Shown here: positions 35,974-44,387 of the stretch, piece after piece
Numbering within the stretch: the stretch's first letter is position 1
How the letters are laid out: each line of letters begins with the position of its first letter
From: an uncultured Chloroflexota bacterium
Lineage (GTDB): Bacteria; Chloroflexota; Anaerolineae; Caldilineales; Caldilineaceae
Length of the DNA: 64,000 nucleotides
Assembly: GCA_903858085.1 (NCBI GenBank)
Contig: CAIOHJ010000289.1
Location: 29,325 to 93,324, forward strand
Direction of reading: 5' to 3'
Made by a program: the position numbers and the translations under genes
Notes under the pieces: model-generated
The model's database searches: none
What the model saw: the letters and a program-made list of their open reading frames with translations, nothing else
Told to the model about the DNA's origin: nothing

Positions 35974-37047
35974 TCACGGACAACGGACTGCCCCCTCCAT
36001 CTCAGCACTGAAGAGCGGCGCCCTCTGGAAAATCTGCTGCGCTGCCTCGGCGATCGCCGGCCAGTCCGCATACCAGACCCACATCGCCCCCGCATAGCCC
36101 TCCTGGATCAGCGCAGGGTCGTTGACCACAAACCCGTACACATCCTCCCGATCCAGCGCCAAAGCCAGCCGCACCAGCTTGACCGCATCGATCAGGTTGA
36201 TGTCCGTCTGGACAGAGCCCTGCAACGCCTGGTAGATCGCCGGCACGCGCGGCAGCAGGTTCTCGTTCTGGATCTGGGTGCGCACCGCCCAGAGAAATCG
36301 CTGCTGCCGCCGCTCACGCTCCAGATCCCCCCCAATCCGACGGCTGCGCACATAGCTGAGCGCCTGCCCCCCGTTGAGCCTGTGCACCCCTACATCCAGA
36401 AAAAGCGGCAACCCTCCCTGGTCGTAGCCGTAGTCGTCGTAGAGCGGACAGTCTACCTCGATCTCGACCCCCCCCATGGCGTCGACCAGTTTTTTGATCG
36501 CCTCAAAGTCTACCCGCACATACTGGTGTATCGGCACACCGATCTTTTCTGCAAGCACCTGCCCCAGCAGCCGAGGCCCCCCCCCTCCCGGTTCGTCCTG
36601 CTCGCCAAGATAGTCGATCACGTTGATCTTGTTGCCCCGCCGGTTGGGGATGCTGTCGATGTAAAGGTCGCGCGGCAGGGAAATGACACCAACCCGCTGG
36701 TTGACCAAATCGACCGCCACAAGCATGATGACATCGGTCCGCCAATTGGGCGTATCTTGCCGACGGTCGCTGCCCAACAGCAAAATATTGGTGGTTCTGA
36801 GCAGCGGGTCGGCCACCTCTACAAGCGGGGCGGGCTCCTCTGCGGGCACTTCTGTGGGCACCTCTGTGGGCACTTCCACAGGCACTTCCACAGGCACTTC
36901 CGCCGGGCTGGCTGCACGAGCCTCCTGCGGCACGACAGGCTGTTCAGCCACCGGCACGCCACAGCCAGCCAGCCCCCCCCCTACACACAGCAGAACCAGC
37001 GAAACCGCTCGATACCACGACGAAGCAGATTGAAAGAGTGTTCGCAT
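35974..37047 (-). CDS. LCP family protein 2, predicted lipoprotein
   Basis: Second LCP-type glycan transferase, 357 residues. A signal peptide ends in lipobox LAGC (Cys29). A short Pro/Glu/Val repeat linker (PVEV/PTEV) follows, encoded by a 12-bp repeat. The LCP domain at about 85-280 has ILLLGSDRRQD, NWRTDVIMLVAVD, SLPRDLYIDSIP, VDFEAIKKLVDAMGGV, and the arginine-rich YVRSRRIGGDLERERRQQRF. GGAGAA precedes the ATG. It is probably first of an LCP pair. Confidence 0.9.
   Translation of the reverse strand: MRTLFQSASSWYRAVSLVLLCVGGGLAGCGVPVAEQPVVPQEARAASPAEVPVEVPVEVPTEVPTEVPAEEPAPLVEVADPLLRTTNILLLGSDRRQDTPNWRTDVIMLVAVDLVNQRVGVISLPRDLYIDSIPNRRGNKINVIDYLGEQDEPGGGGPRLLGQVLAEKIGVPIHQYVRVDFEAIKKLVDAMGGVEIEVDCPLYDDYGYDQGGLPLFLDVGVHRLNGGQALSYVRSRRIGGDLERERRQQRFLWAVRTQIQNENLLPRVPAIYQALQGSVQTDINLIDAVKLVRLALALDREDVYGFVVNDPALIQEGYAGAMWVWYADWPAIAEAAQQIFQRAPLFSAEMEGAVRCP
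36844..36903. repeat. 12-bp tandem repeat, five units, coding
   Basis: Five near-identical 12-bp units (GGGCACTTCTGT, then CTT/CCT variants ending CCAC) encode the VPTE/VPVE linker of the LCP protein on the minus strand. It is a likely site of length variation. Confidence 0.9.
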
Positions 37048-37107
37048 GACAAAATTCTCCGCCCCAGGGATCCCGCTCCAGAGATCTCAATTGGTTCGCG
37101 GCCCTCC

Positions 37108-37695
37108 CTACTCAGAGCGCAGGGCCTTCAAGTCCCCATACAGCTGCTCACACAGACGGTACTGCCAGCAATGGCCCTGCCAGAATTCATCCAGCACGCG
37201 GTGTCCGGCACGCTCGTAGCACAACGCCTGATGCACCATCTCCAGCTGATCGGCGTCGTGAACCAGGCGGGCCTCCGGGCTGGCCGAATCCACATACTCC
37301 TGCCACAGCGCCACATAGGCTGCACCGCCCGGCAGTGGCTGCAAAATTTCAGCCAGCGCAGCCGCCTCAGCCTGCCGTTTGACAGCTGCACCGATCAGCC
37401 GGGCAGTGCGTCTGGGCAGGTCCGTGACCTGGCTTTCAGCCAGGTCGTGCAACAGCGCAATCGTGACCGCTCCCCCGCTGTCGAGCGGCCGCTCCAACCC
37501 CGCAGCACGCCAATCCTGGTTGATTGCCGCCGCCAGCCCCAACGTCAACAGCGCCACCCCAGCCGTGTGGTCGGCGACCGTTTCACACGGCAAAACCCCA
37601 GCCAGCAGCCAACCGGTGCGCGGCAGCCGCTTGAGCGTGCTGGCCTGCGCCAGCAGATCGAGCAGACCTGCACGCGCAGGCGGGTCTGTGCTCAT
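37108..37695 (-). CDS. HD-domain hydrolase (YfbR/HDDC2-like)
   Basis: HD phosphohydrolase of 195 residues. The metal motif appears as H in ETVADHTAG and the HD pair in IALLHDLAESQVTDLP, with a later aspartate in RLVHDADQLEMV. Length and LAESQVTD resemble 5'-deoxynucleotidases of the YfbR/HDDC2 group, acting on dNMPs. ATG 37695 overlaps the cinA stop by 4 bp, so the two are coupled. The in-frame extension to 37752 lies inside cinA. Confidence 0.83.
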   Translation of the reverse strand: MSTDPPARAGLLDLLAQASTLKRLPRTGWLLAGVLPCETVADHTAGVALLTLGLAAAINQDWRAAGLERPLDSGGAVTIALLHDLAESQVTDLPRRTARLIGAAVKRQAEAAALAEILQPLPGGAAYVALWQEYVDSASPEARLVHDADQLEMVHQALCYERAGHRVLDEFWQGHCWQYRLCEQLYGDLKALRSE

Positions 37696-38942
37696 CGCCC
37701 AGCTCCGTAGCTGGCCAGCCACTGCTGCAGCTGGGCCAATGCCTGGTTGCACAACCGTACCTGTGTGATCTCATCCCGCCCGCCGTAGGGGGTGCGCGCA
37801 CTCTTCTGTTCAGCTGCGCTGTCGATGGCCAGCCAGCTCTCGCCGGCCACACGGCCGTACACCCCCTCCTCCGCACCAGCCGTGCCCACCAGCGCCAAAC
37901 CGATGGTGGCCCCGCTTTGTGCGCGCAGCCAGGCAGCTGCCTGGAGAGCCGCAGAGTGGCGTTGGCTGGAGTCCAGCGCCGTCTCTGCGGCCGCCAGCAG
38001 AGGCGGCAGCGCCCCCACATCTGCACGATATTGCTCCTGGATCAACGCCGCCCCCCCCGCTGCGGCCAGCCTTTCCGCCAGCATGCCCCCTGTATTGGTC
38101 TCAAACAGAGCCAGGCTGACCCCAGCGGCTGCCAAACGGGGAACAAGCACAGCCTCGAAGGATTCGTCCGGGGTCGTCGTATAGACAAACGCGCCGACCA
38201 CCGCCCGCACCTCTGCCTCCATCTCGTCCAACATCCGTTCAGCGCTGGCCGGCTCTTCGGCCCGCGCTGCTATCCGGATGTCGACCTGCCCGGTATGCGC
38301 GGCCAACCCCACTGTCGGGTTGCTGCGCCGCATCTGCTCATCCAGCTGGGCATCGATCGAGCTTTCGCCGATCCCAAAGGTGCGCAGGATCCGGCGCCGG
38401 ATCACGGCCGCGCTGCCCAGACGGGCCCGCAAATATGGCAGCACCGTCGCCGCCATCATCTCCTTCATCTCGCGGGGGACCCCCGGCAGGGCGATCACCG
38501 TGCTGCGATCCCCTTCCACAATAAAGCCAGGTGCTGTGCCAGCCGGGTTTTCAACCAGAATGGCCCCCTGCGGGATCAATGCCTGCCGACGGTTGTTGTC
38601 GGTCATGGTCACGCCAAAACGGGCAAAACGACCCTCCAACGTCGCCAGCGCGCCGTCGTGGAGCAGGAGCGGGCAGCGGGTGGCATTGGCGATGGCATCG
38701 CGCGTGATGTCGTCGACCGTCGGACCCAGCCCGCCGGTGATGAGGATCAGGTCGCTGCGCGCCATGCAGAGCTCGATGACCCCGCGCAGCCGCAGTTCGT
38801 TGTCGCCGACCGTCGTCTTGTAGTAGAGATTGACACCACACTCGCGCAGCTGTTGTGCGATCCAGGCGGCATTGGTGTCCACGATATCGCCGAGCAAAAT
38901 CTCTGTGCCCGACGTGATAATTTCAGCAGTCAAAGTTGCCAT
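37692..38942 (-). CDS. cinA: CinA-family protein with degenerate PncC domain
   Basis: Protein of 416 residues. The N-terminal MoaB-like (COG1058) domain is intact, with EIITSGTEILLGDIVDTN and ITGGLGPTVDDITRDA, and is associated with ADP-ribose/nicotinamide mononucleotide hydrolysis. The C-terminal nicotinamide-nucleotide amidase domain is degraded: the family motif AESCTGG reads FETNTGG at 280-286, so its Ser and Cys are replaced by Thr and Asn. The glycine-rich GIAGPxGG segment has become VGTAGAEEG. Deamidase activity is therefore doubtful. It overlaps the HD hydrolase gene by 4 bp, which hints at nucleotide repair. Confidence 0.88.
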   Translation of the reverse strand: MATLTAEIITSGTEILLGDIVDTNAAWIAQQLRECGVNLYYKTTVGDNELRLRGVIELCMARSDLILITGGLGPTVDDITRDAIANATRCPLLLHDGALATLEGRFARFGVTMTDNNRRQALIPQGAILVENPAGTAPGFIVEGDRSTVIALPGVPREMKEMMAATVLPYLRARLGSAAVIRRRILRTFGIGESSIDAQLDEQMRRSNPTVGLAAHTGQVDIRIAARAEEPASAERMLDEMEAEVRAVVGAFVYTTTPDESFEAVLVPRLAAAGVSLALFETNTGGMLAERLAAAGGAALIQEQYRADVGALPPLLAAAETALDSSQRHSAALQAAAWLRAQSGATIGLALVGTAGAEEGVYGRVAGESWLAIDSAAEQKSARTPYGGRDEITQVRLCNQALAQLQQWLASYGAGR

Positions 38943-38982
38943 GGTTTGCTCCTGGAGATTTGGCCTGGGCTCGCTGCGCCGC

Positions 38983-40539
38983 TCACAGCATCAAGGCAGC
39001 CTGGGCCCGAATCGCCTTGAGGCGGTCGGCGATCTCCGCTCCCTGGCGCTGCCGGAAGTCTCCCTCCAGCTGTTTGACCGCCTCCACAAACTCGCGCGAG
39101 AGCAAGGCCCGGTTGTCTTCCAGCAGCGTGCGCTGCGCTTTGGCGTCGGGGGCGTTGAGCAGTTCGTTGATCAGCCGCAGCTCGGGCGACATCTGCTCCT
39201 GTGCCATCTCCATCGCCAGCTCGTAAATTTTGCGCAGCCGGCCCGCTGCAGCCATCGCCTTGTTCTGTTCGGCGCGCTGGATGTTGGCCGCCAGCAGCCC
39301 CATGAAGTTTTCGTCGATCAGGTCGGCGTGTTCGCGCAGTGCCGCCTCCGGGTCAGCCGCCTCCAGCACCGCCTGCAGCACCTGCTGAACTTGGGCGGCA
39401 TTCTCCTGGCGCATCGCCTGCTGCTGCTCCTGCAACGCCATCACCAGCTCGCGCAACTTCTCCAAACGCTCGCGCACTGTCACATCTACCGCAGCTTCCA
39501 ACCGTTCGGTGATCGCCACCAGAAACTGGTAGTCGAGCATCGGCGTCAGCGACATGGCAGCCGAGGTAGCGACCTGCTCTCCGCCCGCTTCGTTCCAGGC
39601 ATCGAGCAGAATTTCCACAAGATCCGAGCGCCTGGTGTTGGGCTGGACGCGCCGTACGACCTGCTCGACCCGCTCCTGCAGCGCTTTGATCTCGCGCCCG
39701 GCCTCGGTCCGCTCGAGCAGCCCCTGGCGCAGTGCCTGCAGCGCCGCCACGCTGTTGCGGTCGCCCTGGCTGCCCGCCATCATCATCAACCGCTCCAGCA
39801 GCGCAAAAAACTGGCGGTCGATCAACCCAAGATAGCGGGGCAGCGCGATCTCCAGCGCGCCCGCGTCGTCCGCCAGCCGGGCCAGGCTTTGAACCGCGTT
39901 GGCCTGGTCGCGCTGGCGGCGCAACATCTCCGGCGTGACTCCCTGGAATTCCCACAGCTTTTCGACAAAACGGTTCCAATCCAGATATTCTTTGGGCTGC
40001 AGCATATAGCCGCGCCGCGCTTCGGTCGGCAGCTTCCGCATCAGGGTCTGGGTCAGGTCTCCGATGATCCGCTGGCGCTGGGTATCGTCGATCCCAGTCG
40101 GCGGCACAAAGACACCCAAAAACTCATGGGTCGGCTCGTGCACCATCAGCGGGGCCCCCAACGGCCCGCCCGCCCCACATTTCGGGCACATCGCCATGTT
40201 GACCTGCCCCCCCAACAGCGCTGGCCCCAGTTCAGGATTGGCTCCCAGGTCAATGATCGTGAAGACCGGCACCGCGTACGGGGTGCTGCAGTTCGGACAC
40301 TGAACCTGGGCACCCGTGGGCGGAAAGAGCAAATTTTCCCCAGGGCGGCGGCGCCGCTCCGGCTGGGCAGGCGCTGTTGCCAAGGGCGCTTCTGGAGCCG
40401 CTTCCGGGGCTGCTTCCTCCGGGGCAGGTTCGGCCGGAATCTCGCTCGTCTCCCGCCGGCGCGCAAACCCTTTGGGTAGTTCGATCCCGCCGCTCGCAGA
40501 CGGCTTTTTGTCCTTGCCGGGCAGAAGAATGCCACTCAT
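38983..40539 (-). CDS. CpXC-domain protein
   Basis: Protein of 518 residues. A Pro/Glu/Ala-rich linker of ~70 residues leads into a zinc-ribbon-like CpXC domain: CPNCSTPYAVP at about 80 and MCPKCGAGGP at about 117. The rest, from about 200, is mainly helical with many Glu, Gln and Arg residues and may form coiled coils (EKLRELVMALQEQQQAM). CpXC proteins are of unknown function. It is transcribed away from hypA with a 148-bp divergent spacer. No signal peptide is evident. Confidence 0.8.
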   Translation of the reverse strand: MSGILLPGKDKKPSASGGIELPKGFARRRETSEIPAEPAPEEAAPEAAPEAPLATAPAQPERRRRPGENLLFPPTGAQVQCPNCSTPYAVPVFTIIDLGANPELGPALLGGQVNMAMCPKCGAGGPLGAPLMVHEPTHEFLGVFVPPTGIDDTQRQRIIGDLTQTLMRKLPTEARRGYMLQPKEYLDWNRFVEKLWEFQGVTPEMLRRQRDQANAVQSLARLADDAGALEIALPRYLGLIDRQFFALLERLMMMAGSQGDRNSVAALQALRQGLLERTEAGREIKALQERVEQVVRRVQPNTRRSDLVEILLDAWNEAGGEQVATSAAMSLTPMLDYQFLVAITERLEAAVDVTVRERLEKLRELVMALQEQQQAMRQENAAQVQQVLQAVLEAADPEAALREHADLIDENFMGLLAANIQRAEQNKAMAAAGRLRKIYELAMEMAQEQMSPELRLINELLNAPDAKAQRTLLEDNRALLSREFVEAVKQLEGDFRQRQGAEIADRLKAIRAQAALML

Positions 40540-40669
40540 AGCTGGTTCACTTCCTTCTCTTCTCGTTCAATGTAAGTCTTCTCACGTGTTCGTACATTTC
40601 GCCATTGTACAGCCAATCGCCGCAAGCTCCCAAAGTACTTCATCCACCCAACAGCAGAAGAGCCCTTTG

Positions 40670-40678
40670 TGCTATACT
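40670..40678 (+). promoter_or_regulatory. Extended -10 promoter abutting hypA
   Basis: TGC TATACT: an extended -10 element with nine nt between it and ATG 40688. The predicted start at ~40685 leaves about 3 nt of leader, so hypA mRNA is predicted to be nearly leaderless. No Shine-Dalgarno is seen. Confidence 0.6.
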
Positions 40679-40687
40679 AAATGGACT

Positions 40688-41080
40688 ATGCACGAGCTGT
40701 CGATCGCCTGCAATCTGGTCGAGACCGCCGACGCCGCTGCCCGCACCGCCGGAGCCAGCCGCGTGCGCGTCGTGCGGCTCCAGATCGGCGCCATCGCCGG
40801 GATCGCCGAAGAGGCCCTGCGCTTCAGCTTTCCCATCGCCGCCGCCAATACCCTGCTCGCCCAGGCCGAACTGGTCGTCGTCCCTGTCCCCGTGCAGATC
40901 TACTGCGCAGCGTGCGACCAGCCCCACACGCTGGAGCCCCCCTATGTGCTGCGCTGCCCGCGCTGCCAGTCGCCCGCCAACCGCCTGCTGCACGGACGAG
41001 AGCTCCAGATCGAGTCGATCGAAATCGAAGAGAAGCAGGAAGAGAAACAGGAGCTCGAAGATGCCACCGCGTATCCTTGA
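40688..41080 (+). CDS. hypA: Hydrogenase nickel-insertion protein HypA
   Basis: Nickel metallochaperone for [NiFe] hydrogenase; 130 residues. The start MHEL supplies the nickel ligand His2. A zinc site is formed by C73-x2-C76 (CAAC) and C90-x2-C93 (CPRC). The acidic C-terminal tail after 108 is longer than usual because the gene overlaps hypB by 20 bp. Regulation appears to run from the -10 box just upstream, with no Shine-Dalgarno. The frame extends far upstream, but only the MHEL start gives a HypA. Confidence 0.95.
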   Translation: MHELSIACNLVETADAAARTAGASRVRVVRLQIGAIAGIAEEALRFSFPIAAANTLLAQAELVVVPVPVQIYCAACDQPHTLEPPYVLRCPRCQSPANRLLHGRELQIESIEIEEKQEEKQELEDATAYP

Positions 41081-41741
41081 ACTGCGACAATCGCTGCTGG
41101 AAAAAAATGACCAGCTGGCCCGCGCGCTGCGCAGCCGCTTCCTCGCCGCCGGCCTGCTGGCAGTCAACCTCGTCTCCAGCCCAGGCGCCGGCAAAACTGC
41201 CCTGCTCGAAGTCACCTTGACACGCATGCGCAGCCAAGGCTGGCGCGTCGCCGCCCTCGTCGGCGATCTTGCGACCACCCACGACGCCCAACGGCTGCAG
41301 CGCAGCGGTGCCCCTGTCCGCCAGATCGAAACCGGCACACTCTGCCACCTGGAAGCCGACCTGGTCGCCCGTCGCCTGGAAGGGTGGAGCCTCGACGAAC
41401 TCGATTTTTTGTTCGTCGAAAACGTCGGCAACCTGGTCTGCCCCGCCGACTACGACCTGGGCGAGTCTGCCCGCGTCGTCCTGCTGGCAGCCACCGAGGG
41501 CGAGGACAAACCCCGCAAATACCCGCCCCTCTTCCACAGCGCCGACCTCGCGCTGATCACCAAAATGGATCTGGCCGCTGCCGTGGCGTTCGATTCGGCG
41601 GCCGCCGTGGCCAGCCTGCAGGCGGTCGCCCCCCACGCCGCCATCCTGGAAACCTCAGCCCGCTCCGGCCTGGGCATCGATTCCTGGATCGACTGGCTGG
41701 TCGACCGCCGTCGACAACACGAAAAAACAGCGCCCGCATGA
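41061..41741 (+). CDS. hypB: Hydrogenase nickel-incorporation GTPase HypB
   Basis: GTPase that delivers nickel with HypA; 226 residues. The P-loop SSPGAGKTALLE places Lys45/Thr46, switch II is FVENVGNLVCPADYDLGE, and the guanine motif is TKMDL. The metal-binding CHLEAD segment is present. No histidine-rich nickel-storage tail occurs at the N-terminus. ATG 41061 lies inside the end of hypA with AGGAG upstream, so the pair is translationally coupled. Confidence 0.95.
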   Translation: MPPRILELRQSLLEKNDQLARALRSRFLAAGLLAVNLVSSPGAGKTALLEVTLTRMRSQGWRVAALVGDLATTHDAQRLQRSGAPVRQIETGTLCHLEADLVARRLEGWSLDELDFLFVENVGNLVCPADYDLGESARVVLLAATEGEDKPRKYPPLFHSADLALITKMDLAAAVAFDSAAAVASLQAVAPHAAILETSARSGLGIDSWIDWLVDRRRQHEKTAPA

Positions 41742-41814
41742 TTCACTACACGCAAACCATGCACCCCAACCCACCCATCCCCCCATCGCCTCTGCGGCAA
41801 AGGAGAAGATCACC

Positions 41815-42072
41815 ATGTGCCTGGGGATCCCTGGCCAAGTCAAAAGCATCTATGAAGTCGACGGCATCCGCATGGGCAAGGCCGATTTTGCCGGCATCGA
41901 AAAAGAGGTCTGCCTGGCCTACGTTCCCGAAATCCAGGTCGGCGACTACACGATCATCCATGTCGGCTTCGCCATCACCCAGCTCGACGAAGCATCCGCC
42001 CAGGAGTCGCTGCGCCTCTTCAGCGCCATGGGCGTGCTCAATGAAGAGCTCGGCCACCCCGCTCAGCCCTGA
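41815..42072 (+). CDS. hypC: Hydrogenase maturation chaperone HypC
   Basis: Small chaperone of 85 residues that carries the Fe(CN)2CO unit with HypD. It begins MCLGIPGQV, with the essential Cys2, and has a typical OB-like sequence through VGDYTIIHVGFAI. AAAGGAG precedes the ATG (41799-41805). The 73-bp spacer after hypB contains nothing recognisable. Confidence 0.95.
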   Translation: MCLGIPGQVKSIYEVDGIRMGKADFAGIEKEVCLAYVPEIQVGDYTIIHVGFAITQLDEASAQESLRLFSAMGVLNEELGHPAQP

Positions 42073-42102
42073 ACATCGCCCACCCTGCTGCAAGGTGCCA
42101 CC

Positions 42103-43221
42103 ATGAAATACCTGGACGAATTCCGCAACCCCGCCGTCGCACAGCAACTCTTCGCCGAAATCCACGCGCAGACCACCCGCCCCTGGGCAATCATGGAGGT
42201 CTGCGGCGGACAGACCCACTCCATCCTCCGCAACGGCATCGACCAGCTCCTCCCCCCCTCGATCGAGCTGATCCACGGGCCCGGCTGCCCAGTCTGCGTC
42301 ACCCCCCTCGAAATCCTCGACAAGGCCCTCGCCATCGCCGCCCAGCCCGGCGTCCTCTTCTGTTCGTTCGGCGATATGCTGCGCGTGCCCGGCAGCACCA
42401 AAGATCTCTTCCGGGTCAAAAGCGAAGGGGCCGATGTACGCATCGTCTATTCCCCCCTCGACGCCGTCCGGCTGGCCCAGAGCCACCCCACCCGCGAGGT
42501 CGTCTTTTTCGGCATCGGCTTTGAGACCACCGCCCCAGCCAACGCGATGGCCGTCTTCCAGGCCCGCCAGCTCGGGCTGCGCAACTTTTCTATGCTCGTC
42601 TCCCACGTGCTCGTCCCCCCCGCCATCTCCGCCATCCTCGAATCCCCCCAAACTCGCGTGCAGGCCTTCCTCGCCGCCGGCCATGTCTGCAGCGTGATGG
42701 GCGTTCAAGCGTACGAACCGCTCGTCGCACGCTATCAGGTGCCGATCGTCGTCACCGGCTTCGAACCCCTCGATGTGCTCGAAGGGATCCGCCGCACCGT
42801 GCGCCAGCTCGAACAGGGGGAAGCCCGGCTGGAAAACGCCTACGCGCGCGCTGTTCAGCGCGAGGGCAACCGACCTGCCCAACAGATGCTGGCCGACGTC
42901 TTCACAGTCACCGACCGCAGCTGGCGCGGCATCGGCGTCGTCCCCCAAAGCGGCTGGCGCCTCAGCGACCGTTATCGCGAGTTCGACGCCGAAGTCCGCT
43001 TCGCCGTCCAGGAGATCCAGACCCAAGAATCGCCGCTCTGCCGCAGCGGCGAGGTGCTGCAGGGGCTGCTCAAACCCCCACAATGCCCGGCCTTCGGCAG
43101 AGAATGCACCCCGCGCACCCCGCTCGGCGCCACCATGGTCTCCAACGAAGGCGCCTGCGCCGCCTATTACCAGTACGGCCGCTTCACGGCAGCAGCCAAT
43201 GCAGCAGCCAATGCCCTTTGA
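42103..43221 (+). CDS. hypD: Hydrogenase maturation protein HypD
   Basis: [4Fe-4S] protein on which the Fe(CN)2CO ligand set is assembled; 372 residues. Conserved cysteine motifs are CGGQTHSILRNG, GPGCPVCVTP and GHVCSVMG. The cluster ligands lie in CPAFGRECTP and NEGACAAYY. GFETTAPANAM is also typical. The complete motif set argues for a functional enzyme. A 68-bp gap to hypE contains the repeated leader. Confidence 0.96.
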   Translation: MKYLDEFRNPAVAQQLFAEIHAQTTRPWAIMEVCGGQTHSILRNGIDQLLPPSIELIHGPGCPVCVTPLEILDKALAIAAQPGVLFCSFGDMLRVPGSTKDLFRVKSEGADVRIVYSPLDAVRLAQSHPTREVVFFGIGFETTAPANAMAVFQARQLGLRNFSMLVSHVLVPPAISAILESPQTRVQAFLAAGHVCSVMGVQAYEPLVARYQVPIVVTGFEPLDVLEGIRRTVRQLEQGEARLENAYARAVQREGNRPAQQMLADVFTVTDRSWRGIGVVPQSGWRLSDRYREFDAEVRFAVQEIQTQESPLCRSGEVLQGLLKPPQCPAFGRECTPRTPLGATMVSNEGACAAYYQYGRFTAAANAAANAL

Positions 43222-43250
43222 CCCAGAACCGATGCAGACCCTACACAGCC

Positions 43251-43291
43251 CCGCGCCTGAAGGCAGGGGGATCTCGCCGGAGGATTCGATG
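43251..43291 (+). repeat. Leader copy B, shared with citramalate synthase
   Basis: 41 bases ending in the hypE ATG, 33 identical to the 41 ending in the cimA ATG (4544-4584). GGAGG and the ATG are in the same register. Upstream C-rich and G-rich arms (CCCC near 43249-43252 with GGGG near 43267-43270; inner GCCT/AGGC) can fold where cimA also folds. Confidence 0.7.
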
Positions 43292-44347
43292 CACCTGCCA
43301 CCCGATTTCAACAGCTGGAGCTGCCCGCTGCCGCTGCGCAGCTATCCGTCGATCGTCATGGGCCACGGCGGCGGCGGCAAGCTCTCCGCCGAACTGGTCG
43401 AACATCTCTTTGTCCCCGCTTTCCGCAGCACAGCACTGGATCTGCTGGGCGACGCCGCCGTGCTCGCCCAGCCCGAAGGGCGGCTGGCATTCAGCACCGA
43501 TTCCTTTGTCGTACGCCCGCTCTTTTTCCCCGGCGGCAACATCGGCACCCTGGCCGTCAACGGCACAGTCAACGATCTGGCCATGATGGGCGCCCAGCCA
43601 CGCTACCTGACCGCCGCTCTGATCCTGGAAGAAGGGCTGCCCATCGCCCAGCTGGGCGTGATCGTCGAGGCAATGGCCGGCGCCGCACGCGCCGCCGGCG
43701 TCCAGATCGTGGCCGGCGACACCAAAGTTGTCGACAAGGGACACGGCGACGGCATCTACATCAACACCAGCGGGATCGGCGTGATCCCCGCCGGGGTCGA
43801 GATCTCCCCCACCCAGGCCCGCCCTGGCGACGTCGTGATCGTCAGCGGCGCGCTCGGGCTGCACGGCATCGCCATCCTCAGCGTGCGCGAAGGGCTGGAG
43901 TTCGGTTCCCCCATCGCCAGCGACTGCGCCCCCCTCCACGGGCTGGTCGCCGCTATGCTGACAGCAAGCCCCGCGCTGCACGTGCTGCGCGACGCCACGC
44001 GCGGCGGGCTCGCTGCCGTGCTCAACGAGATCGCCCGCTCCTCCCAGACCGGCATCGTCTACGCCGAACGCAAGCTGCCAGTGCCGCCCGCCGTCGCCGC
44101 CGCCTGCGATCTGCTGGGCATGGACCCGGTCCACATTGCCAATGAGGGCAAACTGGTCGCCATCGTCGCCCCCGAAGCCGCCGATGCAGTGCTCGCCGCC
44201 ATGCAGCGCCACCCACTCGGCAGAGAGGCCGCCATCATCGGCCAGGTGGTCGCCGAACATCCCGGCGTCGTCGTCGCCCGCACCGGGATCGGCGGCACCC
44301 GCATCGTAGACATGCAGATCGGCGAGCAGCTGCCCCGCATCTGCTGA
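43289..44347 (+). CDS. hypE: Carbamoyl-dehydratase HypE
   Basis: Makes the cyanide ligands of hydrogenase from a carbamoylated C-terminal cysteine; 352 residues. It is a PurM-type ATP-binding protein with VMGHGGGGKLSAELV at the start, STDSFVV and NGTVNDLAMMGA, TRGGLAAVLNEI, and a C-terminus ending PRIC with the terminal cysteine (Cys352) intact. HypF normally loads that cysteine and has no gene here. The start has GGAGG 5 nt upstream; an ATG at 43211 is possible. Confidence 0.96.
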   Translation: MHLPPDFNSWSCPLPLRSYPSIVMGHGGGGKLSAELVEHLFVPAFRSTALDLLGDAAVLAQPEGRLAFSTDSFVVRPLFFPGGNIGTLAVNGTVNDLAMMGAQPRYLTAALILEEGLPIAQLGVIVEAMAGAARAAGVQIVAGDTKVVDKGHGDGIYINTSGIGVIPAGVEISPTQARPGDVVIVSGALGLHGIAILSVREGLEFGSPIASDCAPLHGLVAAMLTASPALHVLRDATRGGLAAVLNEIARSSQTGIVYAERKLPVPPAVAAACDLLGMDPVHIANEGKLVAIVAPEAADAVLAAMQRHPLGREAAIIGQVVAEHPGVVVARTGIGGTRIVDMQIGEQLPRIC

Positions 44348-44387
44348 ACGCTCAATTCTCGTCACACCACCCAGAGAGGAAGCACCC

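Noticed and set aside
43211..43288. Earlier ATG for hypE
   Set aside because: It would place the repeated leader and its GGAGG inside the coding region, and the added residues match nothing in HypE.
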